Source: Manihot esculenta (Eukaryota > Streptophyta > Magnoliopsida > Malpighiales > Euphorbiaceae). Taken from it: 64,000 nt of DNA. Both the position numbers and the translations under genes were made by a program. Position 1 is the stretch's first letter. Each line of letters starts with the position of its first letter. The DNA lies in contig NC_035161.2 of assembly GCF_001659605.2 (NCBI RefSeq), forward strand, positions 32,039,691 through 32,103,690. The letters are read 5' to 3'. This document shows positions 39,345 to 51,129 of the stretch, in pieces. The notes under the pieces are model-generated. The model saw nothing but the letters and a program-made list of their open reading frames with translations, was not told the DNA's origin and did no database searches.

Positions 39345-41220
39345 TCAAGTAATACCATATAACGATTTATTGCTTTTATTATTTTATAAATAAAATATAA
39401 CGGTGGTTGCATCTTATTGCTTTTACTAGTGCATTGCATGACACATGTGCCCATTAATAATCTTAACTATATATTCATTTTTTATTTATATACATTAAAA
39501 TAATTTTTTAATTTAAATAAATAAATTAATTTAATATTTCAATTTTTTTTACTTTATTATATTACAAATATTCTTTTCCAAATATAAGACTAGTTTAGAA
39601 AATGGTCTAAAGCCCAAATATATATAAGAAGCAAGAAGCCCATAACAACCTAAGACCTAAACAAATTCAGCTTGCAAAAGGTCCTACACAAATGATCGAA
39701 ATATTTAAAAATAATATTTCATTAATAACAGCTTAAATGATCGAAATAAATCTGTTATATTTTAGATAATTTACTGGGGCGTGAAATAAATTCTTTAGAA
39801 CTTATCCAAAGTTTCCATTTTAACTCATCATTCTTTAGAATTTACCATAAAAAATAATTTAATATAAATATTTTATTATTATGACCATCGGACTTTTTAC
39901 ATGTAAGAGAAACTAGACCTCAAAAAAAGAGGTAGGCTCAAAGTCTATCAGACCTCTCTCAAGCAGACTAATTCTGCATCGTGCGTCCCAATCCATCCAG
40001 TAACATGAAACAGATCGGATTGATCACATGCATAAATCCATCCAAAGAAAGTCTAGTCTAGTGACATAACAAGAGATAAAAAATCAGATTCAGTCACCTC
40101 ACAGCCTTATAAACATATATATCAAAAATAATTAAATGGCTATATGATATGGAGGGGACTTAGATGCGCCGTACATATTGATCTGGATAATAAATATTAA
40201 ATGTCACAAAAAGTCAAAGAAAAGAGGGGTCTTCAACTCCAACCAAGTTTATACATACATTGAAAACTCTATTCTCTAAATTTTCGAATATCAATTATAA
40301 ATATAATAATATATATATTATAATTTAATTTTATAATTAAATATTAAAATCATAATATTATATATAAAAAATTTAAATATATAATGAACACAATCAATAT
40401 CTAATGTATATGTAAACTAATAAATAAATATAAATTATATGTAAATTTAAAAAAATAAAAAATATATAATTAAATTAGTTTAAATTTTTGAAAAAAATTA
40501 AATTATATATCTAATAAAATTATTATTTTGTTTTAATTTTAATCCACACAAAATTTTAACTAAAATTATCTATTAAATAATTTCGTCAATAAAACCACAA
40601 TAATATTTAAGTAACACGATATAAATATTTTATTTAATTTTGTAAGTACTTAGATAATATTAAAATCAAAATAATCTTTAAAATTAAAATATTTTTTTGA
40701 CATTATTTTAATTTTATCAATAGAATTAAAACAATTTCATCAAGAAAACTACAAACATATATGTTTAAAGTATTTTTCTTTCTTTTCACACATTTATATA
40801 TATTATAAATAAATAGTCAATTCTTTAAAATTAGTTTTTGAATATATTTATTTAGCTAAAATTATTTATTTTTAATTTCTTTTAAATCGTAAATGATTTA
40901 AATTATTTATTTTATAAAAAGTTTTTTTTAAATAAATTAAATTTAAACTTATTGATTTTAAATTAAAATGAAATATGAGTCAAATTAAAATTATACTTAA
41001 ATTAAAAAAAATTAATAAATTAAACTTAAACTATTTACACTGATATTTAATAAAAGTGCAATGCAAAGTGAATATTGTTATTATTAAACGGATGAAAAAA
41101 AATAAACCGCTATGCATTATGAATTAATCAACAAAATAATTCTCAATTAGAAAACAAAAAAGATCAAAGGCGGTGTTTAACGGGCTAAAGGCAAGGCCAT
41201 ACAGTAGCCCAGTCTCATAT
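39345..41220. other. Intergenic AT-rich region between divergent genes
   Basis: Separates the minus-strand kinase from the plus-strand unknown gene. Contains copy 2 of the dispersed repeat (40045-40290); otherwise only A/T-rich low-complexity sequence. No gene seen. Confidence 0.6.
40045..40290. repeat. Diverged dispersed repeat, copy 2
   Basis: Partner of 29875-30150: AGTCTAGTCTAGTGACATAA, a GAGA-rich stretch, CTGGATAATAAATATTAAAT, then CCAAGTTTATAC. The blocks are collinear but strongly diverged. Confidence 0.45.
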
Positions 41221-41224
41221 CATC

Positions 41225-41232
41225 CCGCCAAA
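41225..41232 (+). promoter_or_regulatory. E2F-like motif upstream of the unknown gene
   Basis: CCGCCAAA, inverse TTTGGCGG, fits the plant E2F consensus WTTSSCSS. It lies about 116-123 bases upstream of the ATG at 41348. A further GGCGGT occurs near 41170. A chance match is possible. Confidence 0.4.
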
Positions 41233-41347
41233 AAGTGAAACCCAGAAATCTTCCCTCGGTTTTCTTTCTTGTAGTTTGAAGATCTTGTTCCAAATCTTTT
41301 CAAGATCGTTCTTTTGTCAATGTTTGTTAGTTGCAGAAATCTAAAAA

Positions 41348-44300
41348 ATGGGTGCCAGAAAGTTAAGGAAGAAAGGCCAGTGCCGCACCAAAGAGACCGC
41401 TTCTCTTACTCTCCACTCCATGGTCTCCGCAATTGAATCTCCAGAGGTATTTCCCTGAATATCCCGCAGACTTATTGGATTTTGTGAAATATTTATGGGT
41501 TTTATAGTGGAAGTTGTCGAGATAAATGGGTTTCTGATAAAGTCTTTACTCTTTTTTTTTTCCAATGGATTTTACCTCTTATTTCGATTCTTGGGCTTCG
41601 GTTCGCTAGATCTTGTTCTTATGTTTTCCCCTAAATTTCAGGGTCCAATACCAGCAAACATGAAAAAATTGTATGCCATGCTAGTCCATTTGTCTCTGAC
41701 CAAACCTGACTTGGGTTGGTCCAATTCTGAATTTGCTGCGATTCACACAGATGAGAACTTGGATAACTGCGTTAGCAAATTGAATTTTAAAGCCTTTCAT
41801 GATCTCTCTGATATTTTGTTTAAAGAACTCGACCGGAGATTTGAGGAGTTTTTCTCTGCTTTACGTGGTGTTTCTGGTGCTGGGGGTAGTGGTCGGCATG
41901 TCTTGCTTGCAGATATTTGGGCAAAGAGGGAAGAACTAATGCTGCTGCTGAGATGTTGTATGGTACTATTAATTTTGATGGCATTCAACCAAAGTCTTCT
42001 CATAGAAAAGGGCAGACTTATTCTTTCAGTTCTTAGCAGATTGATTTCTATTGAGTTAACTGGTGGTGAAAATGAGAAAAGTTCCATAACTTTTAAGAGG
42101 TCGATTTCTCTTGAATGTGCTTATCTTAATGTTGATTGTACTGCCAATGTTACTGAGGAGTTCTTTGCTTCAATATCTTCGTTGGAACCTTCTGATTCGT
42201 GCTATACACTTCTATGTGGCGTGCTTGAGGTAATGCTTAACTGTTCCAAATTTGTTTTCCCCCACCTTTATTGTTAGCTATGACCTCTTCTAATCTTTTT
42301 TAATCAATCTTGTGAAAATAAAAAAGATTTTTTTCCCTTATTGGTTGTAGGGCTGTGCTTAAAAATGTATATTTTAATTTGTCCTTCAAGTGAAACATCT
42401 TTTCTCCCATCCCAGAATATAGCAATTCCCTTTTCTGATTTTGAGTTTATTTACTCGCAGCTTTATAAGGTGAAATCAAGTGTCAGTCTGCAATATATTC
42501 TTTAATTGTTTAAACAATATGCATAAGTTTTTTTTTTTTTTTCTGGACAATGAATTTGTTTGTTTTTAATGTTTTAACTTAAATGAAACGATCTTGTGTA
42601 TTAATAATTGTTGGGTTATTTCATTACACTGAACATGCTTTGAGTTGTGGCATTATCCTCCTCCTTTAGTGTTCCTTTTTTCTTTTTTAAATGTTATCAG
42701 TTAGTATGGTGCTTGTCTTTATATTGTGCTGAACTGGGAATCATAGTTTCTCTTAATATTAGGCTTGTTCTAATGGCACATTCTTGTTAGGTTTAAGAGG
42801 TTGCATTATTTCTGTGAATGGCTTTTGTTGTCATCCTAATCATATGCCCCTTTCCATGCCTTTTTGCTAGAGAGGTGCAATTTTATGGGAGTTAACTTGA
42901 AGCAAACCCAACTTTGTTGTTGAATTATTATCTCTAGGTGTTCACAGATGAGCTTTTGGTGCATAAATCTTTGAGAGAGTACTTCATGTTGATTGATTTT
43001 GCATCATCCAGAAACGAAATGCTATTCAATTTCCACTTTGGCCATGGTAATCTTGGATGTGTGCTGGAGGTGGTCTGTGCTCATTTTATCCTATCAGTTT
43101 CTGATGAGCCAGCATTTGTAAATTTCATCAACAGATTATTTTGGTGCCATAAGGATTACTTCAGAGTTCCTGAAATAAGCTTGCCAGCAGCCTTGTCTTT
43201 GCTTCTCAACCCTGTTATGCTTTCAGCTCCAAAAATGTTTCAGGCACATTTGATTTTATTGGTTTCTGAAGTCATAGGTATTTGTGCAGCTTCTGAGGAT
43301 GTTACGCTGAATGTTCGATTGATGGATTGGTACTTAACAGCATTAGAAAGATCTGTTGTATTGTACACTAGACTTATGTCTACTTTGCACGTTGATAGCA
43401 ACAATTTGGATGCTAATGGGTCCTTTGAGAAATCATGTTTGTTTGGTAGTAGTCAGCCAACTTTTGAATCCTTTCTTCTGCGAACCACAGTTGACAAGAT
43501 ATATCATCTAATTGCCAAATCAAAAAATTTGTGGGCTTCATATTTAAGTGATATGTCCTGTGGAACAGATTCTGACCTGGTGGCTGTCTCTATTGCATAT
43601 GTGAAGGAGAATCTGTGCATTTCTGATGAATCTTATAAAGATGAGATTTTATCAGTTTTAAATTCCATAATACTGGGATGTTCATCAGATGATATAAATG
43701 GCCCTTTATTTCAGAAATTAGGGGAAGCAAGCCCCCAAGATCTATTTCTTCTTGCTTCTATACTGAAGTTAATGAGTAGTTCAATGTTACAAGCAATATG
43801 GTATCTGAAGCGTGCTAAGTTTTCAGGAAGTCTGAAATCCCACGGGGATGTTTCTTCATGCAAGGAATATGAGTATATCGTAGGTGTGCTTGGCTGTTTT
43901 CAACACTTCAGTATTCATCTACCAATTCAGAACTTCTTATATGAATCCATGCAGTCTCACCCTGTGCGGCATAAGGAGTCCAAGTGGATGCTTTTGCATC
44001 TTTCAGGCTTGCTTTCATTAACTTATGTTAGTGGGATTGATTTCTTAGTGAAGGGTTGTTTATTTACAATGATGACACTTTTGAATTGGTTTCTTGTTGA
44101 AGAGTGTGATCTCAGTGCATTATTTGATCGTGGATCAAATTCCTGTTCATCGAAATCACCTGACAATGTGGAAGGGGTAATCTTTTTTCTTGCCTCTGGC
44201 TTTCTCAAATTTGTTTTTGTGCTTCCAGTGTATTAAATTTTTTGAGTAATGTTGTAGGTCATGATGATTAGAAAAACTAGCCGAATAATCTCATCAAAAT

Positions 44301-45280
44301 TTCAGAAGATTCATGATATGTACTTGAGGTAAATCTTCTCCCACCCCCACCCCCAAACCACTAAATACTGTTTCTGTAAGCATGGGAAAAGGATTATGAA
44401 ACTGAATTACCTTTTCTGAGCAACAGTCTATGGCAGTTTCTGTAGAATTATGTTGTGTTGCTTTTCTATCATTGGAATGTTGTTCTAGTTAATTTCATAC
44501 CTCAAGCTATATTTTTGAGGGCTTTATTTTAAGTGATGTGGATTTAGTCTGACAGTGAATAGATTGCAATCTGAGAAAAATACATTGGCTTGCCTTTATT
44601 CTTTTCAAGTTCTGCATTTTTTTAATTATGTTTGTAAATATCATTTCTAATTATTTTATTGAGAAGGAGATATGCAGTATGGGTTTGTACTTGCCTGTAA
44701 AGTTCCCCACCCCGCTCTCCAGGATTCTATGTTTTCAAGAATTTTTCTTTGTTCCTTTCTACTTCATAAAGATTGTTAAAACATGGTGAGAATTAGGCCT
44801 GTGCAGATTTCGGTTTAAACCGAAAAACCGAACCGAACCGATTAATTTCGGTTTTTCGGTTCGGTTAATCGGAATGATCGGTTTGGTTCGGTTAGTATAT
44901 TTGAAATTATTCGGTTTTCGGTTCGGTTCGGTTTAAACGTGTTAAATAACCGATCAAACCGAATAACCGATTTCGGTTCTAATCCCAAGCCCAAGCCCTC
45001 CCCCTCCCCCTCCCCCTCCCCCTCCCGTTCCCCCTCTGCCTCCCCCTCCCCCTCTGATACCCAACAAATTTCGGTGGGTATCAGGATCAATAGCATTAGA
45101 CTAAAGAGAAAAAGAAACACAAAACCCACCTAATCAAACCAGTGAATTCCACGAATAGCTCATATTCACAGCCAAAGAACTCCTCCACCTTCTCTTTCAA
45201 CCTCTCTATCCTCGAAAAGAAAAAAGTAAAAGTATAAGAGAGAGAGAGAGAGAGAGCGAGAGAGCGAGCGCGAGCGCTCG

Positions 45281-45329
<49 letters not shown>

Positions 45330-46842
45330 CCTTAAAAGAAAAAGAGAGAGAGAGAGTTCTGCCTTAAAAGAAAAATACATATATATATATATGGAATAAA
45401 ACTTAATCGTAGATTTCGGTTTGAATCGAACCGAACCGAACCGAACCGATTTTTATCGGTTCGGTTCGGTTCGGTTATATCATCATAATCGGTTTTTTCG
45501 GTTTTTAAAATTTTAACATTTCGGTTTTCGGTTTTTTCGGTTCGGTTCGGTTCGGAACCGAACCGACCGATTGCACAGGCCTAGTGAGAATGGAGATTCA
45601 ATGAGCATATCGTGCATAGCCTTTAATGGGTATTCAAATGTGCTAAGGCATTGAAATCATCTTACAGTTAAAGAACATCAGAAGTATTAGAATATTTCCC
45701 CCTTTTCCTTTTTGACATTTTCTCATTGATGTATTCTATGGGATATCATAACTTCCCATATTGTGTGAACAGCAATATATGTGAGATTTGGGAGTACTGT
45801 GAAAAATGCTGCTTTGACAAACGAAAAAAGAAAAAGGTCAAAGGCAACAACCATGGTGTTCCAAGTAACTTCATTATTCACATATTATTCTTGTTTATGG
45901 AAGTGTAATAAGTTAGTGAAGAAACAAGTAAAAAGGGAAGGGGAAGATCTAAGATGACATAGAGGGAAGTGATAAGGATTTATAAGTGTTGGATGTTGAT
46001 GTGGGTTTTGGTGTTCAACAATGGCAAATGGCAAAAAATGATTCATATAGCCGACCTTAATTAGTTTGGGATCAAGGGTTGGTTATTGTCGTTGTTATAT
46101 AACTCTTGCTAGCCTTCGACTCGGATATATCATGCTTCACGTAGAGATTTTAAGCCATGATTTTTCTATTTTTGAAATTAGAGAAACCTTTTTTAGCTTA
46201 CAAATGTATTATGTGGTTCATAAACAAATCGACAACACTTAAAATGTTGTGGAGGTCATTTGCTGGATGTAGGGCTTGTTTGGTTCTAAGCTAAAAGCAG
46301 TTGTGTAGCTGCTCTGGTGGATGCTTTTTTATTGGAAGCATTCTTGGGGAACATTGAACTGATGTTGGATCCTTTCCTGATTTTAATGATACTTGCTTTC
46401 TAGGTGGTGTTTTTCATCTGTTGCATATATAACTCCTGGTGCATGCTCTGTTTCGTCTGTTTCATATTTTTACTTTTTCTTAATATGATAACCTGTTTTC
46501 CTGTTTTTCTGCTATATTTTCAGGACAGGTTCGTTCCTATGTTCTGACAAAAGAAAACAAGGCGAGCAAGCAACCTCAGCTCTGAATGACCTGGATTCTG
46601 CTGTAGCAGACAATTCAAAGGAAACGACTACCGGTGAGATTTTCCTGAAATGTGTAATCGGACAAAACTCCCGCGTATCTGATTTTGATGATTTAGCCGA
46701 CTTCATTGAGTGCAAGCCGGAAAAGGATTACTCTAGCTGGTTAAGGGATCGACAGAGATATAGACAATGGAAATATAAGAAAATGGTAAGTTTAAGATTG
46801 AAGAAAAAGAAGATGGCATGGAATTCTATGAAAGTGAGATGA
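41348..46842 (+). CDS. Plant-specific protein of unknown function (5 exons, 771 aa)
   Basis: Exons 41348-41446, 41642-42229, 42938-44176, 44258-44328 and 46524-46842 join in frame with GT-AG introns. The protein starts MGARKLRKKGQCRTKETASL (basic N-terminus), is then mostly leucine-rich and predicted helical (resembling an alpha-solenoid), and ends with an acidic/basic region: FLKCVIGQNSRVSDFDDLAD, then a Lys-rich tail. I recall similar proteins annotated only as a DUF (perhaps DUF7812); that name is a weak recollection. No catalytic motif or membrane segment is evident. A GTAAGT inside the last exon, after KYKKM, could be an alternative donor that would change the basic tail. Intron 4 (2.2 kb) hosts two transposon insertions. 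Confidence 0.82.
44786..44793. repeat. 8-bp target-site duplication, left copy
   Basis: GTGAGAAT immediately before the hAT element; identical to 45584-45591. Confidence 0.9.
44794..45583. mobile_element. Non-autonomous hAT-type transposon with captured sequence
   Basis: 790 bp flanked by an exact 8-bp duplication, GTGAGAAT, the target size of hAT elements. The ends are inverted: TAGGCCTGTGCA at the left and TGCACAGGCCTA at the right. Both subterminal regions are packed with CCGAACCG/CGGTTCGG repeats, likely transposase-binding sites. No transposase is encoded. The interior (about 45000-45380) holds a CCCTCC-type repeat, a GA/GCGA microsatellite and a minus-strand coding-like segment containing VEEFFGCEYELFVEFTGLI, which I associate with plant 2OG-Fe(II) oxygenase proteins of the At3g18210 type (recollection). 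It sits in intron 4 of the unknown gene. Confidence 0.9.
45240..45325. repeat. GA-rich microsatellite inside the hAT element
   Basis: Long (GA)n with a GAGCGAGCGCGAGCGCTCGA interruption that is partly palindromic. It resembles a plant 5' UTR GA tract and may have come with the captured gene fragment. Confidence 0.9.
45584..45591. repeat. 8-bp target-site duplication, right copy
   Basis: GTGAGAAT immediately after the hAT element; identical to 44786-44793. Confidence 0.9.
45925..46105 (+). mobile_element. 5'-truncated RTE-type LINE tail (or SINE using it)
   Basis: The sequence reads as a degenerate C-terminus of an RTE-clade reverse transcriptase ORF: GRGRSKMT, REVI, WQKMIHIADLN, stop, FGIKGW. 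It then enters the typical tail GACCTTAATTAGTTTGGGAT followed by a GTT/GTC-rich end. Only about 180 bp remain. It lies in intron 4 of the unknown gene, 330 bp after the hAT element. Confidence 0.65.
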
Positions 46843-46949
46843 CCATAGATGATATCTAGAGATGAAAGGTAAAGGTGCCGTAGCTCTGGTTCCTGTATGA
46901 GTTCCTTAACTTTTTCTATGGTTTCTTTTTGTTTTGATATCTTGTGAAT

Positions 46950-48500
46950 GTCTATGGTATTTAGAAATTGTTCTTCTACAACTGTTGGGTCGCATGAGAA
47001 GTTGGATAGAGAAGACCTCAACAGTACTAATCAGTCTGCAACTGGTTTGATGAACGGTTGCTTGAAGGTTCAAAAGTGTCCATTGATGAGGATGGCAACG
47101 GGGCAATGGAAGTGTATAAAGTATGTGACCTTTTATTTTTGATATTTTAGGCTGATGTTAATGTATTATTCTAATGATATTTTAATTTATCTTCATTACT
47201 TAAGCATACAATAAATAAGAATTTATAAATCGAGTCTATTTATCTATTTTTTTTGGGATTTATTATCTTTATAATAAAAAACAAAGTGATTAGAATCACT
47301 AGCAAGTAGTCTGAATCTTGACTCTTGAGACCCATAGAACGTTTCTATCGAGCGAGTTAAAATCGTCAACCCATGGAGCTTGAGCATGGGGCATATTACT
47401 TGAAAAATATTTTTTGGAGGTAAAAATGAATTTCCCTTCTAGGTATCGTATGTCTATTTTCATTTTGTAGTTATTACCGTTATAACAATTCATCTCCTTC
47501 ATAAAAGATTCTTAAGGTTTTTGCAATTCAAACTTTCCAAAGCCTTAAAACAATTTTATAAATGCCAAATGGTTATCAAATGTTTTTGTTTTTGTTTTTT
47601 TTTTTTTTTTTTCATTTAAATCTTGGACAATTCCTTAAATGGAAAAGGGTAGCCTTGATTGAAATTAATCAATCGTTAGAATTTAGTTTGAGGCTTGAGA
47701 TGACAGTTAAATTTAGAGAATTATTAATTAATGTCGGCAATTAATGCATATCAACACTAATCAAGATAAATTATGTATTACTTTTAACCAAGAAAATTGT
47801 ACAACATTACGACATTGTTATTGTCGTTTTCTTTTAAATAGAATTTGAGTCAATAAACAAAAACTTTTATCTATAAATTTATAGATGTAAATTTAGGGTT
47901 TTTATATAATGATTAAAGGGTTAATCAAATAATTTAAATTATAGTAAAATACACATTACTTTTTACTGAATTATCTTTTATTTCACCTAATTATTTTAAT
48001 TTTAATAATTCTCATTATCAATTTATTATTTAAAATATAGGATAACTAAGATAAAAACATAAGCTACATTTAAAAAAAAATATATAAAAATAGTCATAAT
48101 ATCCAGTAGAGATAAAGTAATATTAAAAAAAAATAATTAAGACTCCTTAACCTATTGAAAAATAATTAGATATTAATAAACTCATTTACTTTCTATTAAT
48201 ATGCTATATTTTATTTTAATTGATCCACCAACGTGTTTTTTCCTAGATTATGTGATGTTATCGAGTGATATAGCCGTTAGCGAAATTTGAATTGAATCCA
48301 GATTCCACAATAATGTGATTATTATAAACCTGATCTTCAATAATATGATTGAAGACTTATTTTTCCAAGTAATCGGTAACTATTTGTAGTTTGGTGGGGA
48401 CACTGAACTCATCCAACGGCTCCCCTTTTCTCTAACCTTTTTTTTTTTTGGGGTGGAATTACGTAACGGTTCTTTATCTTTTTTATTTTTTTGTAGTTCT
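46950..48500. other. Intergenic region
   Basis: Begins with probable 3' UTR of the unknown gene (to about 47150) and becomes AT-rich. A T-run lies near 47594-47612. No further gene seen before the CT-rich leader of the next gene. Confidence 0.55.
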
Positions 48501-48506
48501 CAATTC

Positions 48507-48539
48507 TAAGATCCTCTCTCTCTCTCATTTCAAATCTTC

Positions 48540-48576
<37 letters not shown>
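48507..48576 (+). repeat. (CT)n tracts in the leader of the At1g65710-like gene
   Basis: Two CT-rich runs, about 48511-48525 and 48547-48576, lie about 180-250 bases before the start codon. This is a typical pyrimidine-rich plant core promoter or 5' UTR. No clear TATA box is visible. Confidence 0.7.
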
Positions 48577-48577
<1 letters not shown>

Positions 48578-48758
48578 TAATAACCAAAGATTTATCTTTT
48601 GAAAATGTCTTCTTGGAGAACGTACCTCTCTTTCTGTCTTATCTACTACTAGAGCAGAGGAGTAGTAATTCCGTCCCTACAATTCAAATTTCTTGCTTCT
48701 CCTCTTGTTTTCTCCAATTCTGCAACTTCTCTTTCTCTGTTGTATTGGGTCACCAATC

Positions 48759-51027
48759 ATGGGTGGCTGTTTAAGCAGGAAAAGGGAGCCTTCTTCTTTG
48801 AATGCTTCATCTACGGACGCAGTAGTTCCAGACAAATCGTTCTCTCTCAAAGAGGAACCTGACGTGAATATCAAGGAGAAGCTAAGCGGGGAAGGGAAGG
48901 TGATGAAACAACTAGAAGAAGGTTTGACGAAGAAGGAGATTTTTGTGATAAAACACAGGAAGAGCCACGATAGAGAGAAACCCTCTACTCGAGAAAACAG
49001 GGTTGTTTCTGCTCTTCCCAATGTTACTCACATTAATCCAAGCTCAGGTGTTCTTGAAATGGGCAATGATGTTAGTCATATGGTGGTGAGGACATCAAGC
49101 TGCGCAAAAGAGGAGGTGGATGCTATTCTCATACAATGTGGAAGACTTAGCCGGAGCAATTCATTTGGAGCAGGAAAGACTGCTTCTTCCGGCAGGAAGT
49201 ACTCCGGGCACAAGAGGAGTTATGACTTGGATCACAATGACCTGGACCAAGATGTTGAGATTGCTACTGCTGCTACTTATGATGCCAGAAAGATCAATGA
49301 TGATGAAGATGATGAATTGGCTGCAGAGAGAAGGCAGCATCGCCAACGCCAACGCAGGCCTTCTCCTTCTTCACAAGGAAGGAGGAGGACACCCAGCAGG
49401 GAAAGAGAGCAGCGTTCTGGCAGCAGAGAGAGAGACAATGGCAGCAGTAGTAGTGGAAGAAGAGTGAGTCGATCACCGGGTAGAAGATCAGAAACTACCC
49501 CAACTGCGCATTCTAATTGTGCTAGCAATGTTAATAATACTACTAGTAGGCCTGGAAAGATGGTCTCGGTTCCTGCTACTGTTTCTTCCTTGACAATGGA
49601 TAAAGGAACCAATGGCGTTGAATCTCAGACAGAAACTGCCTTTAAACGGATCTCTGTGAAGAGAAATGTTGGAGACGCAGCTATGCCAAGTTCAAGAGGT
49701 GCTGCATCTCCCCGTTCTCAGTCGCCGGCGAGAACAAGCGCTAAAGGTTCTAATGAAAATAATCACCAGCAGCCATCACTTAGTCGCAGCTCTTCGAGGA
49801 AAGCAGAACAATCGCCTTATAGAAGAAACCCATTGAGTGAAATAGATCCCAATTCCCTCGTATATGCGCAAGCAACTGGAAACAACAAAACTGCCTGTAT
49901 CAACAACAACAATAGCAGCAGCAGAGTACAAATCAGAAACAAAGAAATTGAAGGACAAGCAGTGTCTAAGGAATCTATCAGTGTCCTAAATCAGGTATAA
50001 CGATCTTGCTGCTTTTATTTGTCGCCTTCTCCATGCATATTTTGTCATCTTCTTTCTGGATTTGCTGGAAAAAACATAGTTGAAGTTTGATTCCAGAACC
50101 ATATTTCTGTTTTGCCAGGCCCAAATGCAGAAGCCAAATGCTGAGACCAACAACAGACCAGTTGCTCAAGGGACTAATTGTAGAGGAAACAGCAACATTG
50201 TGAAAGAAGCACCAGTAATTATGGAAGAGGCTGAAGTACAGCTACCGAATAGCACGCTGGCAGCTTCAGGAGCTGACTTGAAGCCTCAAACACTAACAAG
50301 AACCAGGTCAGCCAGGAGATCTCGAGACCTAGACTTCAATCCTGAAACTTTGTTGAATCCCAACCCATCATATACTGCGCTATTGCTTGAAGACATACAG
50401 AATTTTCACCAAAAGAACGCCACCACCACCGCCCCTTCATTCTCAGTCCCACCATGTGTCGTCAAGGCCCGCTCCATTGTTGAAGCAGTTGCTGATCTCA
50501 ACTCCACTACAAGCTCCAACCTTTCATGTGCATTTGTTGAGGATAGAAGAAGTCCTACCACCATGGGTGCTAATATTGTTGGGAAGAAATTAACAGAGGC
50601 CAAAGACCCTTTTGTAGAATCAGAGATCTTAGCGAGTGACGATCTAATGGAGCCAAGCTTTCACAAGTATGTGACAATGAGGAGGGGGGTCACATCGTGT
50701 GGAGAAGATATGGATGAGCAAGAATCATCCGGCAGCAACAGCTTTGTTGGTGGTAGCCAACAATACTGGGGATATTCTACCTCTTCATGGGAACCCGATT
50801 CAGCAGATTCAACCGATCGCTGGACTTCAAGATCTAACACCAGAGAGGAGGACGAAAAGAACCCGTCAGGATTTCAAAAGCATGCAGTATTGGAATCAGG
50901 CCGTAATATGGAAGAGGCTATGAGGGGATTCAGTGGGCAGATGACGGGAATCGGGCGTGGGAGAGCTGCCGCTTCCGGTAAAATTCTTCACTCAAATTTG
51001 ATTGTTGCAGCCACTGCTTCAACATAA
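48759..51027 (+). CDS. Probably N-myristoylated Ser/Arg-rich protein, At1g65710-like
   Basis: Two exons, 48759-49994 and 50119-51027, joined in frame across a 124-bp GT-AG intron; 714 residues. The N-terminus MGGCLSRK has Gly2, Cys4 and nearby basic residues, the signature of N-myristoylation with possible S-palmitoylation, so plasma-membrane attachment is likely. The body is low-complexity and probably disordered. It contains VDAILIQCGRLSRSNSFG near residue 120, a His/Gln/Arg run (RRQHRQRQRRPSPSSQGRRR), repeated Arg-Ser-Pro motifs (RVSRSPGRRS, SPRSQSPART), RRNPLSEIDPNSL, and in exon 2 TRSARRSRDLDFNPETLLNP and YTALLLEDIQNFHQKN. The many SP sites suggest phosphorylation. The assignment to the uncharacterised At1g65710 type rests on the N-terminus and these conserved blocks from memory. 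Molecular function is unknown. Confidence 0.85.
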
Positions 51028-51129
51028 GGTTAAATGAATCACTCATCTAGTTGGGGTTTTAACCACTGAATCTGTGGTTTCCAAGTTGTACACAGTTAGT
51101 TATTTGTTTGGCGGTTGAAAGCTTGCACC

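Noticed and set aside
45096..45380. A 94-residue minus-strand ORF in the hAT element taken as a gene
   Set aside because: Most of it translates the GA microsatellite; only the short oxygenase-like part is of interest, and it lies within a transposon.
46780..46842. Treating GTAAGT after KYKKM as the true end of the last exon of the unknown gene
   Set aside because: No convincing downstream exon was found, while reading through gives a short basic tail and a stop; kept only as a possible alternative donor.
49120..49612. Leu-, Ser- or Met-rich frames overlapping the At1g65710-like gene on both strands
   Set aside because: They arise from the repetitive RS/SP codons of the real gene read in other frames.
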